Below, piece after piece: positions 46,853 to 58,289 of a DNA stretch of 64,000 bases (position 1 is its first letter; each line of letters opens with the position of its first letter). The DNA comes from Spinacia oleracea (taxonomy: Eukaryota > Streptophyta > Magnoliopsida > Caryophyllales > Amaranthaceae). The stretch covers positions 107,481,157-107,545,156 of the forward strand of contig NC_079492.1 of the NCBI RefSeq assembly GCF_020520425.1. Direction: 5' to 3'. The notes under the pieces were generated by a model. It searched no databases. It had not been told where the DNA came from and worked only from the letters and a program-made list of their open reading frames with translations. A program made the translations under genes and the position numbers.

Positions 46853-48298
46853 CTAGTCCTGTATAACACAAAGTTTGTTAGTAAATTGAGATGAACAACG
46901 TTTTTCATCACTCAATTGTGTCACAGAAATTAAATTGCAAGTGAATTGAGGTGCAAATAAAACGTTATCAAGCACCAAACCGCCTTCCAAAGTTACTGAA
47001 CCAATTTGATTTGCGTTCACAGTCCCACCATTCGGTAAACCAATCGGACAATCTTGCACCGTTTTGATGTTACGTAATATTGACATATCATAAGTAACGT
47101 GGTTCAAAGCCCCTGTATCTACTATCCAGCTTGTATTATTCTTACCTTGCAATTTTAGCTTGAATTTAGGTGGTGATAATAAATCCAAAATATGTTGTAC
47201 TTGCTCACTAGACACGCCAGGTAATGCCTCAATATCACTTGCCTTTACCATACTGACTTGTTGTTCCCTAGTAATAGCACTGCTACTTGATACATTATTT
47301 GTACGCACCGTAGCTGTTGCTGTAGTATTCTGCCCACGAGTGCTACTATTTGCATCACGTACCCATCCGCGTCTACTTCTACCGGTACTGCTGCCTCCTC
47401 GGCCGCCTCGACCAGGTCCGCGTCCACCTTTTCTTCTGTCATCCCACCCCTCGGGAAAGCCAATCAACTGATAGCAAGACTCTTCATCGTGCCCCTCCCG
47501 ATGACAGTGGGTACTGAATTTATCTCGATTGTCCCGATAAGTCGACTTTCCTCTTAATTCCACCTTGAATGCTACAACATTATTTCTTTCACGTGGAGCC
47601 TCCTCACGCATATCCTCAGTGTTTATCACCGTTTGGTATGCTTCATCGACAGTTGGTAATGGAACTTGCGCCAATAGTTGAGCCCGAATGGCCTCATATG
47701 GAGTGTCAAGCCCAATCAAGAAGTAATGTAGGTGGTCCTCTCCTCGTATATCCGCCAACTGACCTGCAATATCGCATTTGCAAGCACCACACTTACAAGA
47801 AGGTACTCGTGCATAGGCAGCAACCTCTGTCAATATCGCCGTCAATCTTCCATAATACTCTAAAACTGACTCATTGCCTCGCTGCTTACATCCACCTAAT
47901 GTAGATTTCAATTGACACACACGTGCACCACTAACCACACAAAACCTCTTCTTGAGGTGAATCCACAAGACGGACGCATCATCAAAGTCACCAACAGTTG
48001 TTCGCACCGACTCCTCCAGTGTATTCTTGATCCAGGAGACCAACATGGAGTGCACCACAATCCAGTCTCCCAATCTATCTGGGTCTGTCATGGGTTCCTT
48101 GATCGTTCCATCTATAAATTTGAATTTCCTCTTGGAAATCAAGGCACGGCGAACTGACGTAGCCCATTCATCATAATTCTTGGAACCACGTAGCTTGATT
48201 GGTGTGATGATGTCTCCCGGACCATCGCTGGATCCTAGATGATACTCCTTGACGAGTCCATCAGATGGTTTCTTCACTTCATCATCATCTTTTGCCAT
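46853..48298 (-). pseudogene. Copia gag region
   Basis: Open for about 480 residues from MAKDDDEVKKPSDGLVKEYH. It has the Copia-type N-terminal part (ITPIKLRGSKNYDEWATSVR), then the UBN2-type gag domain and a Cys/His knuckle-like CHREGHDEESC. The protease-like DTG is in SWIVDTGALNHVT near the end. Gag packages the element RNA. Confidence 0.85.
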
Positions 48299-48371
48299 CC
48301 TTAAAACTCAATCTCGTATTTTGTGTTTTTGCGGAAAAAAAACAAGAATCTTTAATTGGATCTTGATACCA

Positions 48372-48530
48372 TGTTAAATATAACTCAAAACCACACCTCT
48401 TCTCATTGATATACGTCAGTTTATATACTACATATTCTCCTAACTCAACTATGACTCTAATTCTACATAAAATAGGATATTAATATTAGTAGTATAGTAC
48501 AACACTAACTACTCTAATTCTATCTTAACA
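48372..48530 (-). repeat. 5' LTR of the Copia element
   Basis: The same 159 bp. The primer-binding site (48358-48371) adjoins its inner edge. Confidence 0.95.
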
Positions 48531-50519
48531 ATAACCTATAAATTTGACTCCCATATGTTAGATTTTGACAATAGAATCTTCTACATAGTTCAAAATTAAT
48601 CGACCCAGCTTAATTTTATAAATAAAAATAAAGTGTACACCAACTCTACATAGATTTCGCATAAACGGATTTTGACACACAATTTTGTTGCTTTTGGCAC
48701 ATCTCTATGTGAGTATTGCACATAAATTGTGCTATAAGTCTATAACGGTAGATGTGGCAAAATAAATTTTTAAGTTTGACCACTTCTCTCCCACTTGGAA
48801 GTACGAGTAAACTGCTCTGAAAGTCCCAAAACTTTGCCAAAATGAGCAGTTTAGTCCCTCAAAGTGGATGAAAATCGCTGCTTTGTTAACGTCGTTTCCT
48901 TTTCCGTTAAATTCAATTAAATAGTAATAAAGCTACTTAAAAAAAGGACATTACTTTTCACGTGTATAAATAGTTTTAATAGATGATTTTCATTATTTGT
49001 TAGCCTTTTCAACTTACTTAGCCTTTTCACATGGTTTTTTCTCCATTTACACGTTTCTCATTTCCAACTTCCCACTCTTTCTAGTTTCTTCCCCAATTTT
49101 TTTGACGGTCTTTTTTACTGTTCCTAACCCTATTTCCTCCTTTTTCACTTTCTTATTCATATGGTCCCACCTCCCATTTTCACTTTCATTTGTCTTTTTC
49201 CAATTTACTCACTAAAAACACTAAAGAATTAGAAGTTATTACTATGAATTTTCTGAAAAAATAGTTGCTTATTCATCATCATCAAAGCGCGTTGCTGCAA
49301 ATTGGGAAGGACCACCCATGAAGAGGCCCGGAGTCTCCAAGTAGGACGAAGGTACTCCTCTTGGTACTTTCACTCATTCTCTTTGTCGGTTTTTTCAATA
49401 AATTCGTATTTTGATAGTTGTAGCATGATAAAATTAGGGCCTTTTTGTTAAGTAATTTTTATCCAAAATTGGTGCATGCTTGTTCTTGATAATCGTGTTT
49501 TATATGTTAATGTAAACAATCGTGGCTTGATTCTGCATAATTTAACAATTTAAGTAGAAATTATGGTTTTGTCGATTTTTACTTTCCAATTTTTTATTCG
49601 ATTTGATGTATGCATGTTCTTGAAAATGGTGTTTAATATGTTTAATTAAAAAAAATTTCTTAATTTGGTAATAATTTAAACTAAATTCTGTAGTAATTAG
49701 GGTTTTTACTTAATGGTTTCACTTAACTAAAAAACAGAGTTTGCTTGATATTGACTTTGGCCGTTAATTTGACTTTAGGAGTCCATGCTCTGAGGGAGGC
49801 ACGAACATGCCATCATCAAGATATCCTGATGAATGAGATCTTCCCTAGGCTGGACTGGGAGGGGCAGGCTGCTGTGTAGGTAGTTTGCAAGCAGTGGCGA
49901 AGGTGGTCGAAGCTGCGCTACCGCCTCCCATACTCGTACCCACCAAAATGCTAATGTGAGTGGCTCCGTGAGTGGGTCATCATGGACATCATTGATGATG
50001 GCCTTGCATTCCACGCCTGGATTGACAACGACATGACTGTCTACTTTAACGGCTTTCCTCTCCTTTTCAAGGAGGAGGAGTAGATGTTGGTGGAGGCCAT
50101 GCAGGGGTGTGTGGTGGTGGTGATGGTGGTGGCCCCTCTTTTGTCAAGCTTCTGATGATCCAACTTGTTTAAAGCTTTGTTTTTTAAAAAATTTATAGGA
50201 CTAACTCACTCACTAATGTCATAGCAAAGTAGGTTTTTGAAAGGTAACAAGTGTTGCTTTATGGTATTCGTCCCTACTATCATAGTATTTTGTATATACT
50301 TAATCGTAGGCTTCTCCCGTAATAGTGGTTGGGAGTGCGTAACGTAAAGGAAGAAACTTACCCTTTTGTAAATGTAACTGGAATGATGATATGAAGTTGT
50401 TTATCTTGGTTATCTCTTATGTTATTATTCAGGCTTTCATTTGGTTTGATTTGTTAAAGTTTTGTTCTTTATTTGATATTGGTTTAACTGTGATCAGATG
50501 TGGATGTTCATGATTTGCT
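48531..50519. other. Mostly non-coding stretch with a possible decayed F-box-like reading frame
   Basis: 48531-49750 is AT-rich, with pyrimidine-rich 49020-49200. At 48808-48855 TAAACTGCTC pairs with GAGCAGTTTA, in wording often seen at plant MULE ends (AGTTTAGTCCCTCAAAGT), so the left terminus of the decayed MULE may lie here. At about 49785-50085 the plus strand encodes pieces such as ILMNEIFPRLDWEGQAAV, a stop, VVCKQWRRWSKLRYR and later IIDDGLAFHAWIDND, reminiscent of an F-box but unproven. Confidence 0.3.
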
Positions 50520-52119
50520 TTCAACCCTTGCATATTTGTGCATCATGGTGGTGAATGGGTTGTAGTGGGGGATATGGTTTATGATGGGGGGAGGGTAGAT
50601 GTCTTTGATGACATCCTTGAGAATGCAGATGGAAAATATGTGAAAGCATTAGTTGATGATTTAGGGCACAGTGACATAGAGAAAGTACATTTTTAGGACC
50701 CTAAAAAAGAATTAAAAAATGGGGTAAGGTTTTTTGGTTTTGACAGCAGTACTTGTGACCCTTTCTTAGCTTTACTTTACCAATAAAAAAGTATTCATAT
50801 ATACGTTGAGCATAAAATCAAACCCGTCTACAATTTTAACTTAAACAGGAGTCGAGTGAGGGGAGGAAGGAGAGGTGCAGGGCTTGAAAGTTTCCTTGAG
50901 TTGTTGACTGCTGACAAAGATGATGTGGTGGACCTTGATTCTAACTTGTGGAACCACCTATTATAGTACTCCCACCCAAACAAATTGAGCCAAAACCTCA
51001 AACTGAACCACAACCTGAAATTGATTATGACTAAGAAGGTACATATGGTGATGATGATGGTGATGATGATGATGATGATGAGTTAGCCACTGCTAGGTCT
51101 AAGATATATGATCAAAATTACTCCATTGATAAAAGAAGAAACATTTCATTTGCTAAGAATGATTTCACTAGGGTTTGTGGAGAGTGTGAGCACAAACATA
51201 AATGTTGTAAATGGAGAACATGGGCTTTATGGGAGAGAGGAAGAAGGTCTTTTACAATGAAGACATTTGTCAATAAGCACACTTGTGGTAGGACCCATAT
51301 GATTAAGTAGATGACTTCCAGTTGGATTGCACAACATTACCACATGCAATTTGTTCAAGGTGAACTCTTATGTGAGAGTAATTCAGGAAACCATTGTTTA
51401 GAAAATGGTACAAGGGTGAGTAAAGATAAGGCTTCTAGATCTAGGGAAAACGGTCAAGCACTTATTGTTGGTGAATACAAAGAGCATCATGCATTACTGT
51501 CTAGATATACAGTTGAGACACTAAGAAGCAATCCAGGGAACACAATGAAGTTGAAGTTGAATGAAAATGTGTTTGATAGACTGTATTTGTGTTTTGAGGC
51601 ACTTAAGAAAGGGTTTTTAGCTAGATACAGAGCTTTCATTTCACTTGACGGTTGTTTTTTAAAGGGACCATATGAGGTTTGGTTGTTAGTAGCAGTAGGG
51701 AGGGATGGTAATAGTCAAATTTTCCCTTTGGCTTGGGCTATGTGTGAGGCTGTGAGCATTGACATGTGGAGTTGATATTTGGAACTGCTAGCTACTGATT
51801 TAGGCACTAATGAAGGATATTGGTACACATTCATGTCTGACCAACATAAAGTTTTACTTGCAGTTGTTGCAACTGTGTTTCCACAAACATAAAGTAGGGT
51901 GTGAGAAAGGCATGTGTACTGTAACTTTAGGGGAGTGTTTACTGGTGGTTTAGAGTTCAAAAAACTATTCTGAATTATTGCAAAAAGAAACACAATCAAT
52001 CACTTTAATGAAAACATTGAAGTAATTAGGGGTATTTCTAATGAAGCTGCTGAAGATCTAATGAAAAGGAACTACAAGAAATGGTGTAGGGCATTCTACA
52101 CTCCACTATCTTGCTGTGA
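50520..52119 (+). pseudogene. Decayed MuDR-type transposase gene, cut by CACTA-2
   Basis: Plus-strand pieces in order: a PB1-like N-terminal domain (GDMVYDGGRVDVFDDI, LVDDLGHSDIEKVHF); an acidic Asp-rich linker (51050-51085); a MuDR DNA-binding part with Cys/His spacing (NDFTRVCGECEHKHKCCKW, FVNKHTCGRTH); and the MULE DDE core with its first Asp in FISLDGCFLKGPYEVWLLVA. Later comes EDLMKRNYKKWCRAFYTPL. Several stops and frame changes are visible. The frame ends at the CACTA terminus, and the rest should lie beyond the right edge of that element. FAR1-type features are absent, so it is a different MULE family from the ULP-MULE. Confidence 0.75.
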
Positions 52120-52395
52120 CACTAGTAGAAAAAACCCCTGTTGCAGCCCCCTTGTTGCACCGTACAAGTATAAATACGCTTCAACAACCAGTCGGTCAAC
52201 GCGGGTCAAACCCTTTAAAGGGTTATCGCAGCGTACATTTTAGTTGTTCGCAACAAATGCGTTTGTTGCAGCGTACAAAATAAAAGCCCGCAGCAACAAC
52301 CCGAAGTTATTGCAGCGTACATGTTAATGCCCGCTGCAACAAGTCCGCGTTTCAAATTAAAATTTTTACTTTCCTAGTTGCAACGTACAAACCGC
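52120..52395. repeat. Left terminal and subterminal repeats of CACTA-2
   Basis: After the terminal CACTAGTAG, the motif TTGCAGCGTACA or close variants recurs at about 52141, 52154, 52225, 52266, 52310 and 52378. These are the likely TNPA binding sites (inference from the En/Spm model). Confidence 0.75.
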
Positions 52396-52479
52396 GCTCA
52401 AACGAGAAACGTACGTACGTTGTTCCTTCTCTGCTATAGCTCCAAGCCTTTTCCCTTAAACAAATATCCAAGGTCGCCG

Positions 52480-52720
52480 TCGAACTCAGCCCTGCGTCGC
52501 CGTCGAACCCAAGAGTTGCTCAGCCCTGCGTCGCTGTCTTGGTTCCGTTGGTTGCTCATCTCCCCGTCGCGTCGTGGTTCAGCCCTGCGTCGCTGTCTTG
52601 GTTCCGTGGTTCCGTGGTTCAGCCCTGCGTCGCTGTCTTGGTTCCGTGGTTCAGCATCTCCCCGTCGCGTCGTGGTTCCGGTGGTTGCTCGGCGTCGTGG
52701 TTCCGGTGGTATGGTGTGTT
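52480..52720 (+). repeat. GC-rich short tandem repeat, possible 5' leader of the CACTA-2 transcript
   Basis: CAGCCCTGCGTCGCTGTCTT followed by GGTTCCGTGGTT is repeated about four times, mixed with CATCTCCCCGTCGCGTCGTGG. It is sharply richer in G/C and CpG than anything around it. It is open in more than one frame but resembles no known protein. A leader exon is the simplest reading. Confidence 0.45.
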
Positions 52721-54600
52721 CAATTTTTATTTTCGTTTTTTATTTTCGTTTTCAGATTAGGGTTCAATTTTAGTTTTTGATTTTCGTTTTGATTATTGTT
52801 TTTGATTTTCGTTTTTGATTTTCGTTTTGATTTTCGTTTTGATTTTCGTTTTTGAAACTTAACGACCCAACGAAGTAAATGGGGATTGCTATGTTTCCGA
52901 GTATAGATCTATTTCTTTAAAAAGCACACAGCCACTATTTAAGCTTGCTCATAACAAGTAATGGGGAATGGCCTAAGGGTTGTTGCTGACTGCTACTCAC
53001 CCCTTCAGACTGTTGTTTGGATGTTATTTTTCTGATTTCCAAGAGGCTTTTGGATTACCTTTTTTTTTTTAATTTTTTTAATTTATTTTACGGAGTATGC
53101 TCAAAGTGTTGAATACATCACTTAGATCAGTAGTATCAGGCCCTTCAAAAACATCAGTATTCACCCGTCTTCTTGGTAGAGTTGGGAAGGGGAACTCTTC
53201 ATTTGCAGGACCTTACAAAATAATCTCTGTTATCCAACCATCTGGGTTAAAATTCTGTTTTAAGATCTCAAACCTTTGTGTACAAACGATATGGGATGGC
53301 TGCTTGACTCAAGTTTACCTCAAGTCAGTTGTGAGTCAAAACCATTAAGTGGTCGTTGTAAACCCAAGACCTTCAGGAAATCACTGGCCTTTGTCCACAC
53401 TGATTTAGACTATTTAGTATTTACACTGAAAAAGAAGAGTTGAACATTTTCAAGGCTCTCACATATGCGCATGAACTAGCTCTTGTACCTCTCAAAACCT
53501 TCCTCTAAGAAACTTTAGCATACGAGCCACACAAACATCATATATAAACTTGAAAGAAATAAGTAGTGTGATGCAGAACATCGTGCCCATTACCAACTGA
53601 ACTCGTCAAATCTCAGCAATTAAAGATTATTTTTAACTGTAAGTCTGCTATCTTCTGAGCCCCACTTTTTATCAGCTTATTGGCTGCTGCTTTGTGGGTG
53701 CGACATTCCGTCCACCTGCCACTTTAGGATAGCTTTTAAATCCTGGAATACTAGAGCCTTGTTTGGAGTAAAGGAAGTTCCTAGAGTATTTTTCAACCTC
53801 CTCCATTATTAGGCAAAAGAGATATCTGATTCCAATAGGTTTAAAGGATAAATAACACCACATTTTTGCCGACTGAAGCCTATCAGCATATATGAAAGGC
53901 TTCTTACAGCCCAGGTTACAGGATTTTATTCTGGCATTACCCTTCTTCCTTCCCCGAGGTTACGTAAGCACTTAGTTCCGCACTTGAATGCTGCGTTAAT
54001 GCCAATAACTTGAATAATGTGATTGCTACGTGGTGATGTGGTAGATAGTTAATTTCCTGTTACATGCATTCTATGAGAAATATCTGAATTTGGCCCCCGA
54101 ACTATTTTCGTTTGATTTTCGTTTTGATTTTCGTTTTGATTTTCGTTTTTATTTTGATTTTTTTGGCTGTTTTTCAATTATTTCTTTAATTTGCAGTTAA
54201 TTGTGAAGATGGGTAGATACGCATATGGTTGAAGAGAGGGGCGATGATCGTACTGCCAGCATAATCTATCATCGTGCTTGTTCGAATTTCAACAATTGCA
54301 TAAGGTATTGATATATCTAATTATCTTCATAAAATTTCTCTTTTCCTCTTTTGAAAGTTGAAATCAATAGTACAGTAAGTGCATATCATTTTTACGATAA
54401 ATAAAATTTGGATAAGTATAGTAAGTGTAATAATAAAACGTGTACATTAGTATTCTATGCTTAAGTATCCATTCCGTTTTACTTATTAGGACTGTTTTTG
54501 GACTTCTAATATCACTTCAGTGAAGCATTGATAAACTTAAATGATGTAACCAAAGATTTGCGGAACTTCTTAATGATTTTGTGACTTCTTAATATATGTG
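52721..54600. other. Intron-like stretch of CACTA-2 before the transposase
   Basis: Repeated GATTTTCGTTTT blocks lie at 52750-52860 and 54105-54165. Between them are two unidentified protein-like stretches: minus strand 53870-53672 (SKQGSSIPGFKSYPKVAGG) and plus strand 53878-54005 (ISIYERLLTAQVTGFYSGIT). They may be further captured host exons, but the families are not recognised. 53097-53348 is open but without a clear motif. Confidence 0.35.
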
Positions 54601-54635
54601 TTTATGTGTGGAACCTTTTGTTGTTGTTATTAGTA

Positions 54636-57600
54636 ATGAGTCGTCGTTGGATGTATGGTGACCATACTACGGCAGAATACTTGAGTGGGGTCGCAGAGTT
54701 CATTAGATGTGCTTTAGCACACCAACGGAGTACAAAAGCCGAAAAAATCTATTGTCCCTGCCGTGATTGTAACAATATCAAGCGGTTAGGTGACATTGAT
54801 GAAATTGAGGATCATTTATTTCGCCGTGGGTTTAAGCAAGATTACCATGTTTGGTTTTGGCATGGTGAAACAATACCTGATCGTCCAAGTTCTAGTGTCC
54901 ATGAATTTGATGTTCAGAGTAATGAGAGTGATGATGATATTTATGAGAATAATGAGACGGATGATGATGAGGAAGAAGATGATGAAATAAATGAGATGAT
55001 GGATGGGCTGAAAGATCACTTGGACGAACGACCTCAGATGTTCGAACAAGTATCAAAGGCTGCTGAAACTCCATTGTATCCCGGTTGTACAAAATTCAGC
55101 AAGTTGGAATGTGTGTCAATACTTTACAACCTCAAATGTAAAGGTGGTTGGAGAGATGAACACTTTGACACCTTATTGGAGTGGGTAGGTGAATTTTTGC
55201 CGGAAGGGAATGATATCCCCACCTCTACCTATTATGCCAGGAAATTGATGTGTCCCTTAGGCTTAGAGGTCGACAAGATAGATGCTTGCCCAAATGATTG
55301 TATGCTTTACAGAAAAGAGCATGAAAACTTGGATGAGTGTCCAACATGCGGCGCATCTCGTTACAAACGCAAAGGGGCAAATTCAGCTAAGAGGGGCCCG
55401 CCTGCTAAGTCTTTGTGGTATCTTCCAATCATACCTAGGTTTGAGAGTATGTTTTCATTGAAGAAACAAGCAAAAAACTTAAGGTGGCATGCGGAAGTGA
55501 GGAAGAAAGATGGACTCCTTCGACATCCTGCAGATTCTGTTCAATGGAGAAATATTGATAAGAAATATCCTGAATTTGGTAAGGAGGTTAGAAATCTAAG
55601 GCTTGCTTTATGTGCAGATGGTGTGAATCCATATGGAACTCTAAGCAGTCAACATAGCACATGGCCGGTTCTTCTAGCAATTTATAATCTTCCTCCATGG
55701 CTGTGTATGAAGCGGAAGCATATCATGTTATCACTCCTCATCTCGGGGCCTAAGCAACCTGGAAATGACATAGATGTGTACCTGGCTCCACTCATAGATG
55801 ATTTGAAATTATTGTGGAATGAAGGTGTTTCAATGTTCGATGCACACACCAATTCAAGCTTTACATTGCGAGCTATGGTTTTTTGTACCATAAATGATTT
55901 TCCGGGATATGGAAACTTGTCTGGATACAAAACCAAAGGAGAACAAGCATGCCCTATATGTGAAGAGGACATGAAGCCCACATGGTTGCATAATTTCAAG
56001 AAAAATGTTTACCCAGATTTCAGGAAGCACCTCAGTCAATATCACCCTTATCGTAAGAAGAAGAAAGAATTCAATGGGTTCACCGAGGAAAGAGTAGCTC
56101 GTACGCCTTTGACAGGATCACAGGTTTATGAACGAATAAAAAATGTTGAAACCAAATACGGCAAGTGCTACAAGTCCAAGTCTAAAAAGGGTGTTTTGTG
56201 GAAGAAAGTATCTCCATTATGGGATCTTCCCTACTGGAGAGATTTGTCGGTTAGGCATTGTCTCGATGTAATGCACATTGAGAAAAATGTGTGCGATGCT
56301 ATCATTGGGACTTTGCTAAACATGCCTGGAAAGACTAAGGACAATGAGAATGTGCGGAAAGATATGAAAAAGAGGAATATTCGACCAGATTTGTGGCCTG
56401 TTGAAAAATCTGGTGCGGGTGGTACTAAGACTTATCTGCCTCCAGCGTGTTACACAATGTCAAGAAAGGAGAAGAAGCAGTTTTGTGAGTGCTTACATGG
56501 AATTAAGGTTCCCTCGGGATATTCGTCGAATGTAAAGCGCCTAGTATCTCTCTCGGACCTTAGGTTGGTTGGTATGAAGTCTCATGATTACCATGTAATG
56601 ATTAATGTGTTTTTGCCAATTGCACTTCGTGGGATATTGCCGAAACACGTGAGACATGTTATAACAAAACTTTGTGTGTTTTTCAATTCTATATGTGCTA
56701 AAGTGATTGATCCGGAGAAATTAGATTCTTTGCACAATGATATTGTTGAAACTTTGTGTCGATTTGAAATGTACTTTCCACCATCTTTCTTTGATATTAT
56801 GGTGCACTTAATTGTCCATTTAGTTCGAGAAATCAAGTTATGTGGTCCGGTGTTCTTAAGATGGATGTATCCTTTTGAGAGATTTTTTGGGCATTTAAAG
56901 GACAAAACAAATAATCGGGCAAGGCCGGAGGGTAGTATCATTCGGGGAGTCCTTGAGGAAGAGATATCTCAATATGTAGCTGAATTCTTAACAAGGCTTG
57001 AGCAAATAGGTCTTCCAAAATCTCGTCATGCAGGGAGGCTTGAAGGGCATGGGGTAATTGGTAAAAATGTGATCTCGCCTCCATCTGAAAGGAAGAATAA
57101 GGCACATCTTTGTGTGTTGCAGCATCTTACCGAGGTCAATCCTTACATAGATAAGCATTTGCTAGAATTGCAACAAAAGAATCCTAAGTTGAAGGAAAGA
57201 GCGTTGATGCAAGAACATAATCTCACATTTGTTGATTGGTTTAAGAAGGAAGTAGCCGAGGAAATGAAAAAAAATCTAGATGTTTCTGAAATGGTCCAGT
57301 GGTTAGCTCGAGGTCCTCGACTATGTGTTCTGTCTTATGAAGGGTATGATATCAATGGGTTCACATTCTACACTAGAAGACAAGATGAAAAGAGTGTGGT
57401 GCAGAATAGTGGAGTGAAGCATGTTGCAGCATCTAGGGTCTATGCAAGCGCCAAGGATAGAAGACCGGTTGATGCGACACAATCATATTATGGTGTTATC
57501 GAAGAAATATGGGAGCTTGATTACAACAAATTTACGATCCCTGTATTCCGGTGCAAGTGGGCCAACAACCATAATGGGGTGAAACAAGATGAAATTTTTC

Positions 57601-57908
57601 CTGGTTTAACATTGGTTAACTTTGATCGATTAAGTGATAGTGACGAGCCATTCATTCTAGCATCACAAGCTAAGCAAATTTTCTATGTGGTAGACAATGT
57701 TGATCCTATATGGCGTGCAGTTGCCCAAGGCAAGAGAAATATTCTGGGTATTGATGATGTTGTGGATGAAGATGAGTATGACAAGTACGATGAAACACCC
57801 CTGTTACCAACGGCTGTTCAACCGTTACCGGAGGAGGAAGATGCAAATAATACTAATCATATGCGTACAGATCATAGGGAAGGAATTTGGGTTATAAACC
57901 GTAAATGA
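54636..57908 (+). CDS. TNP2-type CACTA transposase, 1090 residues, open
   Basis: The start at 54636 (MSRRWMYGDHTTAEYL) is chosen because the transposase-associated N-terminal domain begins there, right after a TTATTAG acceptor; an in-frame ATG 30 bp earlier would add only MWNLLLLLLV. Domains: N-terminal associated domain with YCPCRDCNN (residues ~1-80); acidic linker (~90-130); Transposase_21 core with GYGNLSGYKTKGEQACPICE (~420) and RHCLDVMHIEKNVCDAI (~540); DUF4218 with HDYHVMINVFLPIALRG (~650) and RWMYPFERFFGHLKD; DUF4216 with YYGVIEEIWELDY (~950). It excises and inserts the element in the nucleus with the TNPA product. No stop or frameshift was seen in a full-length frame, unusual among the damaged neighbours. 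Confidence 0.93.
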   Translation: MSRRWMYGDHTTAEYLSGVAEFIRCALAHQRSTKAEKIYCPCRDCNNIKRLGDIDEIEDHLFRRGFKQDYHVWFWHGETIPDRPSSSVHEFDVQSNESDDDIYENNETDDDEEEDDEINEMMDGLKDHLDERPQMFEQVSKAAETPLYPGCTKFSKLECVSILYNLKCKGGWRDEHFDTLLEWVGEFLPEGNDIPTSTYYARKLMCPLGLEVDKIDACPNDCMLYRKEHENLDECPTCGASRYKRKGANSAKRGPPAKSLWYLPIIPRFESMFSLKKQAKNLRWHAEVRKKDGLLRHPADSVQWRNIDKKYPEFGKEVRNLRLALCADGVNPYGTLSSQHSTWPVLLAIYNLPPWLCMKRKHIMLSLLISGPKQPGNDIDVYLAPLIDDLKLLWNEGVSMFDAHTNSSFTLRAMVFCTINDFPGYGNLSGYKTKGEQACPICEEDMKPTWLHNFKKNVYPDFRKHLSQYHPYRKKKKEFNGFTEERVARTPLTGSQVYERIKNVETKYGKCYKSKSKKGVLWKKVSPLWDLPYWRDLSVRHCLDVMHIEKNVCDAIIGTLLNMPGKTKDNENVRKDMKKRNIRPDLWPVEKSGAGGTKTYLPPACYTMSRKEKKQFCECLHGIKVPSGYSSNVKRLVSLSDLRLVGMKSHDYHVMINVFLPIALRGILPKHVRHVITKLCVFFNSICAKVIDPEKLDSLHNDIVETLCRFEMYFPPSFFDIMVHLIVHLVREIKLCGPVFLRWMYPFERFFGHLKDKTNNRARPEGSIIRGVLEEEISQYVAEFLTRLEQIGLPKSRHAGRLEGHGVIGKNVISPPSERKNKAHLCVLQHLTEVNPYIDKHLLELQQKNPKLKERALMQEHNLTFVDWFKKEVAEEMKKNLDVSEMVQWLARGPRLCVLSYEGYDINGFTFYTRRQDEKSVVQNSGVKHVAASRVYASAKDRRPVDATQSYYGVIEEIWELDYNKFTIPVFRCKWANNHNGVKQDEIFPGLTLVNFDRLSDSDEPFILASQAKQIFYVVDNVDPIWRAVAQGKRNILGIDDVVDEDEYDKYDETPLLPTAVQPLPEEEDANNTNHMRTDHREGIWVINRK

Positions 57909-58280
57909 ATAAGATGAGTTGGCTTCTGGGAATAGGTAATTCTAGCTAACTGAATATCAGATTAAATTTATCTTTTCTAGCATTTAGGAAGGTGTAGTTT
58001 GTACTTCCACATCTTTAATTCTTATTTTATACTTCCATTGTGTTCATGATTATACTTTTCTAGCTTTCTTTAATTCTTACTGTACTTCCACATCTTACTT
58101 TTGTTCCTGACCAAAGTTTTCTAACTTTCTGTGCAGATGACTTGAGATCCCCGAGTTAGAAATTTTCAGAAGCTTTCGGTGATTTGTGTCTTTTCAGAAG
58201 TTCTCAGAATCGGAAAATAAAGCACGTATTTACTTTTGGTGAGTTGTGCGTTTTCTCCTAGTGTTGCGCTAATTAACATG
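57909..58280. other. 3' flank of the TNP2 gene
   Basis: Non-coding, T-rich, with a loose repeat of TACTTCCA(C/T)(A/T)T (for example 58001, 58033, 58083). It may contain the transcript end. Confidence 0.4.
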
Positions 58281-58289
58281 TCTCCTAAT

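Larger units (their letters stand above)
43645..48530 (-). mobile_element. Ty1/Copia LTR retrotransposon, complete ends, young
   Basis: Two 159-bp LTRs (43645-43803 and 48372-48530) differ at a single base and are flanked by the 5-bp duplication ATAAC (43640-43644 and 48531-48535). The primer-binding site on the minus strand is TGGTATCAAGATCC, matching initiator tRNA-Met. A purine run precedes the 3' LTR. The order gag, integrase, RT, RNase H is Copia type; the RT resembles the Ale/Retrofit group (weak). From one LTR difference the insertion is probably a few hundred thousand years old, with wide error. The coding part is in several frames, about four to six breaks. Confidence 0.92.

Noticed and set aside
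53097-53348. Possible Gypsy integrase tail (SFAGPYKIISVI)
   Set aside because: Only a few residues resemble the GPYKI motif and no neighbouring pol motif exists. Too weak to call.
54606-54635. Upstream ATG that would extend TNP2 by ten residues
   Set aside because: The added MWNLLLLLLV lies before a TTATTAG acceptor-like site and outside the conserved N-terminal domain.
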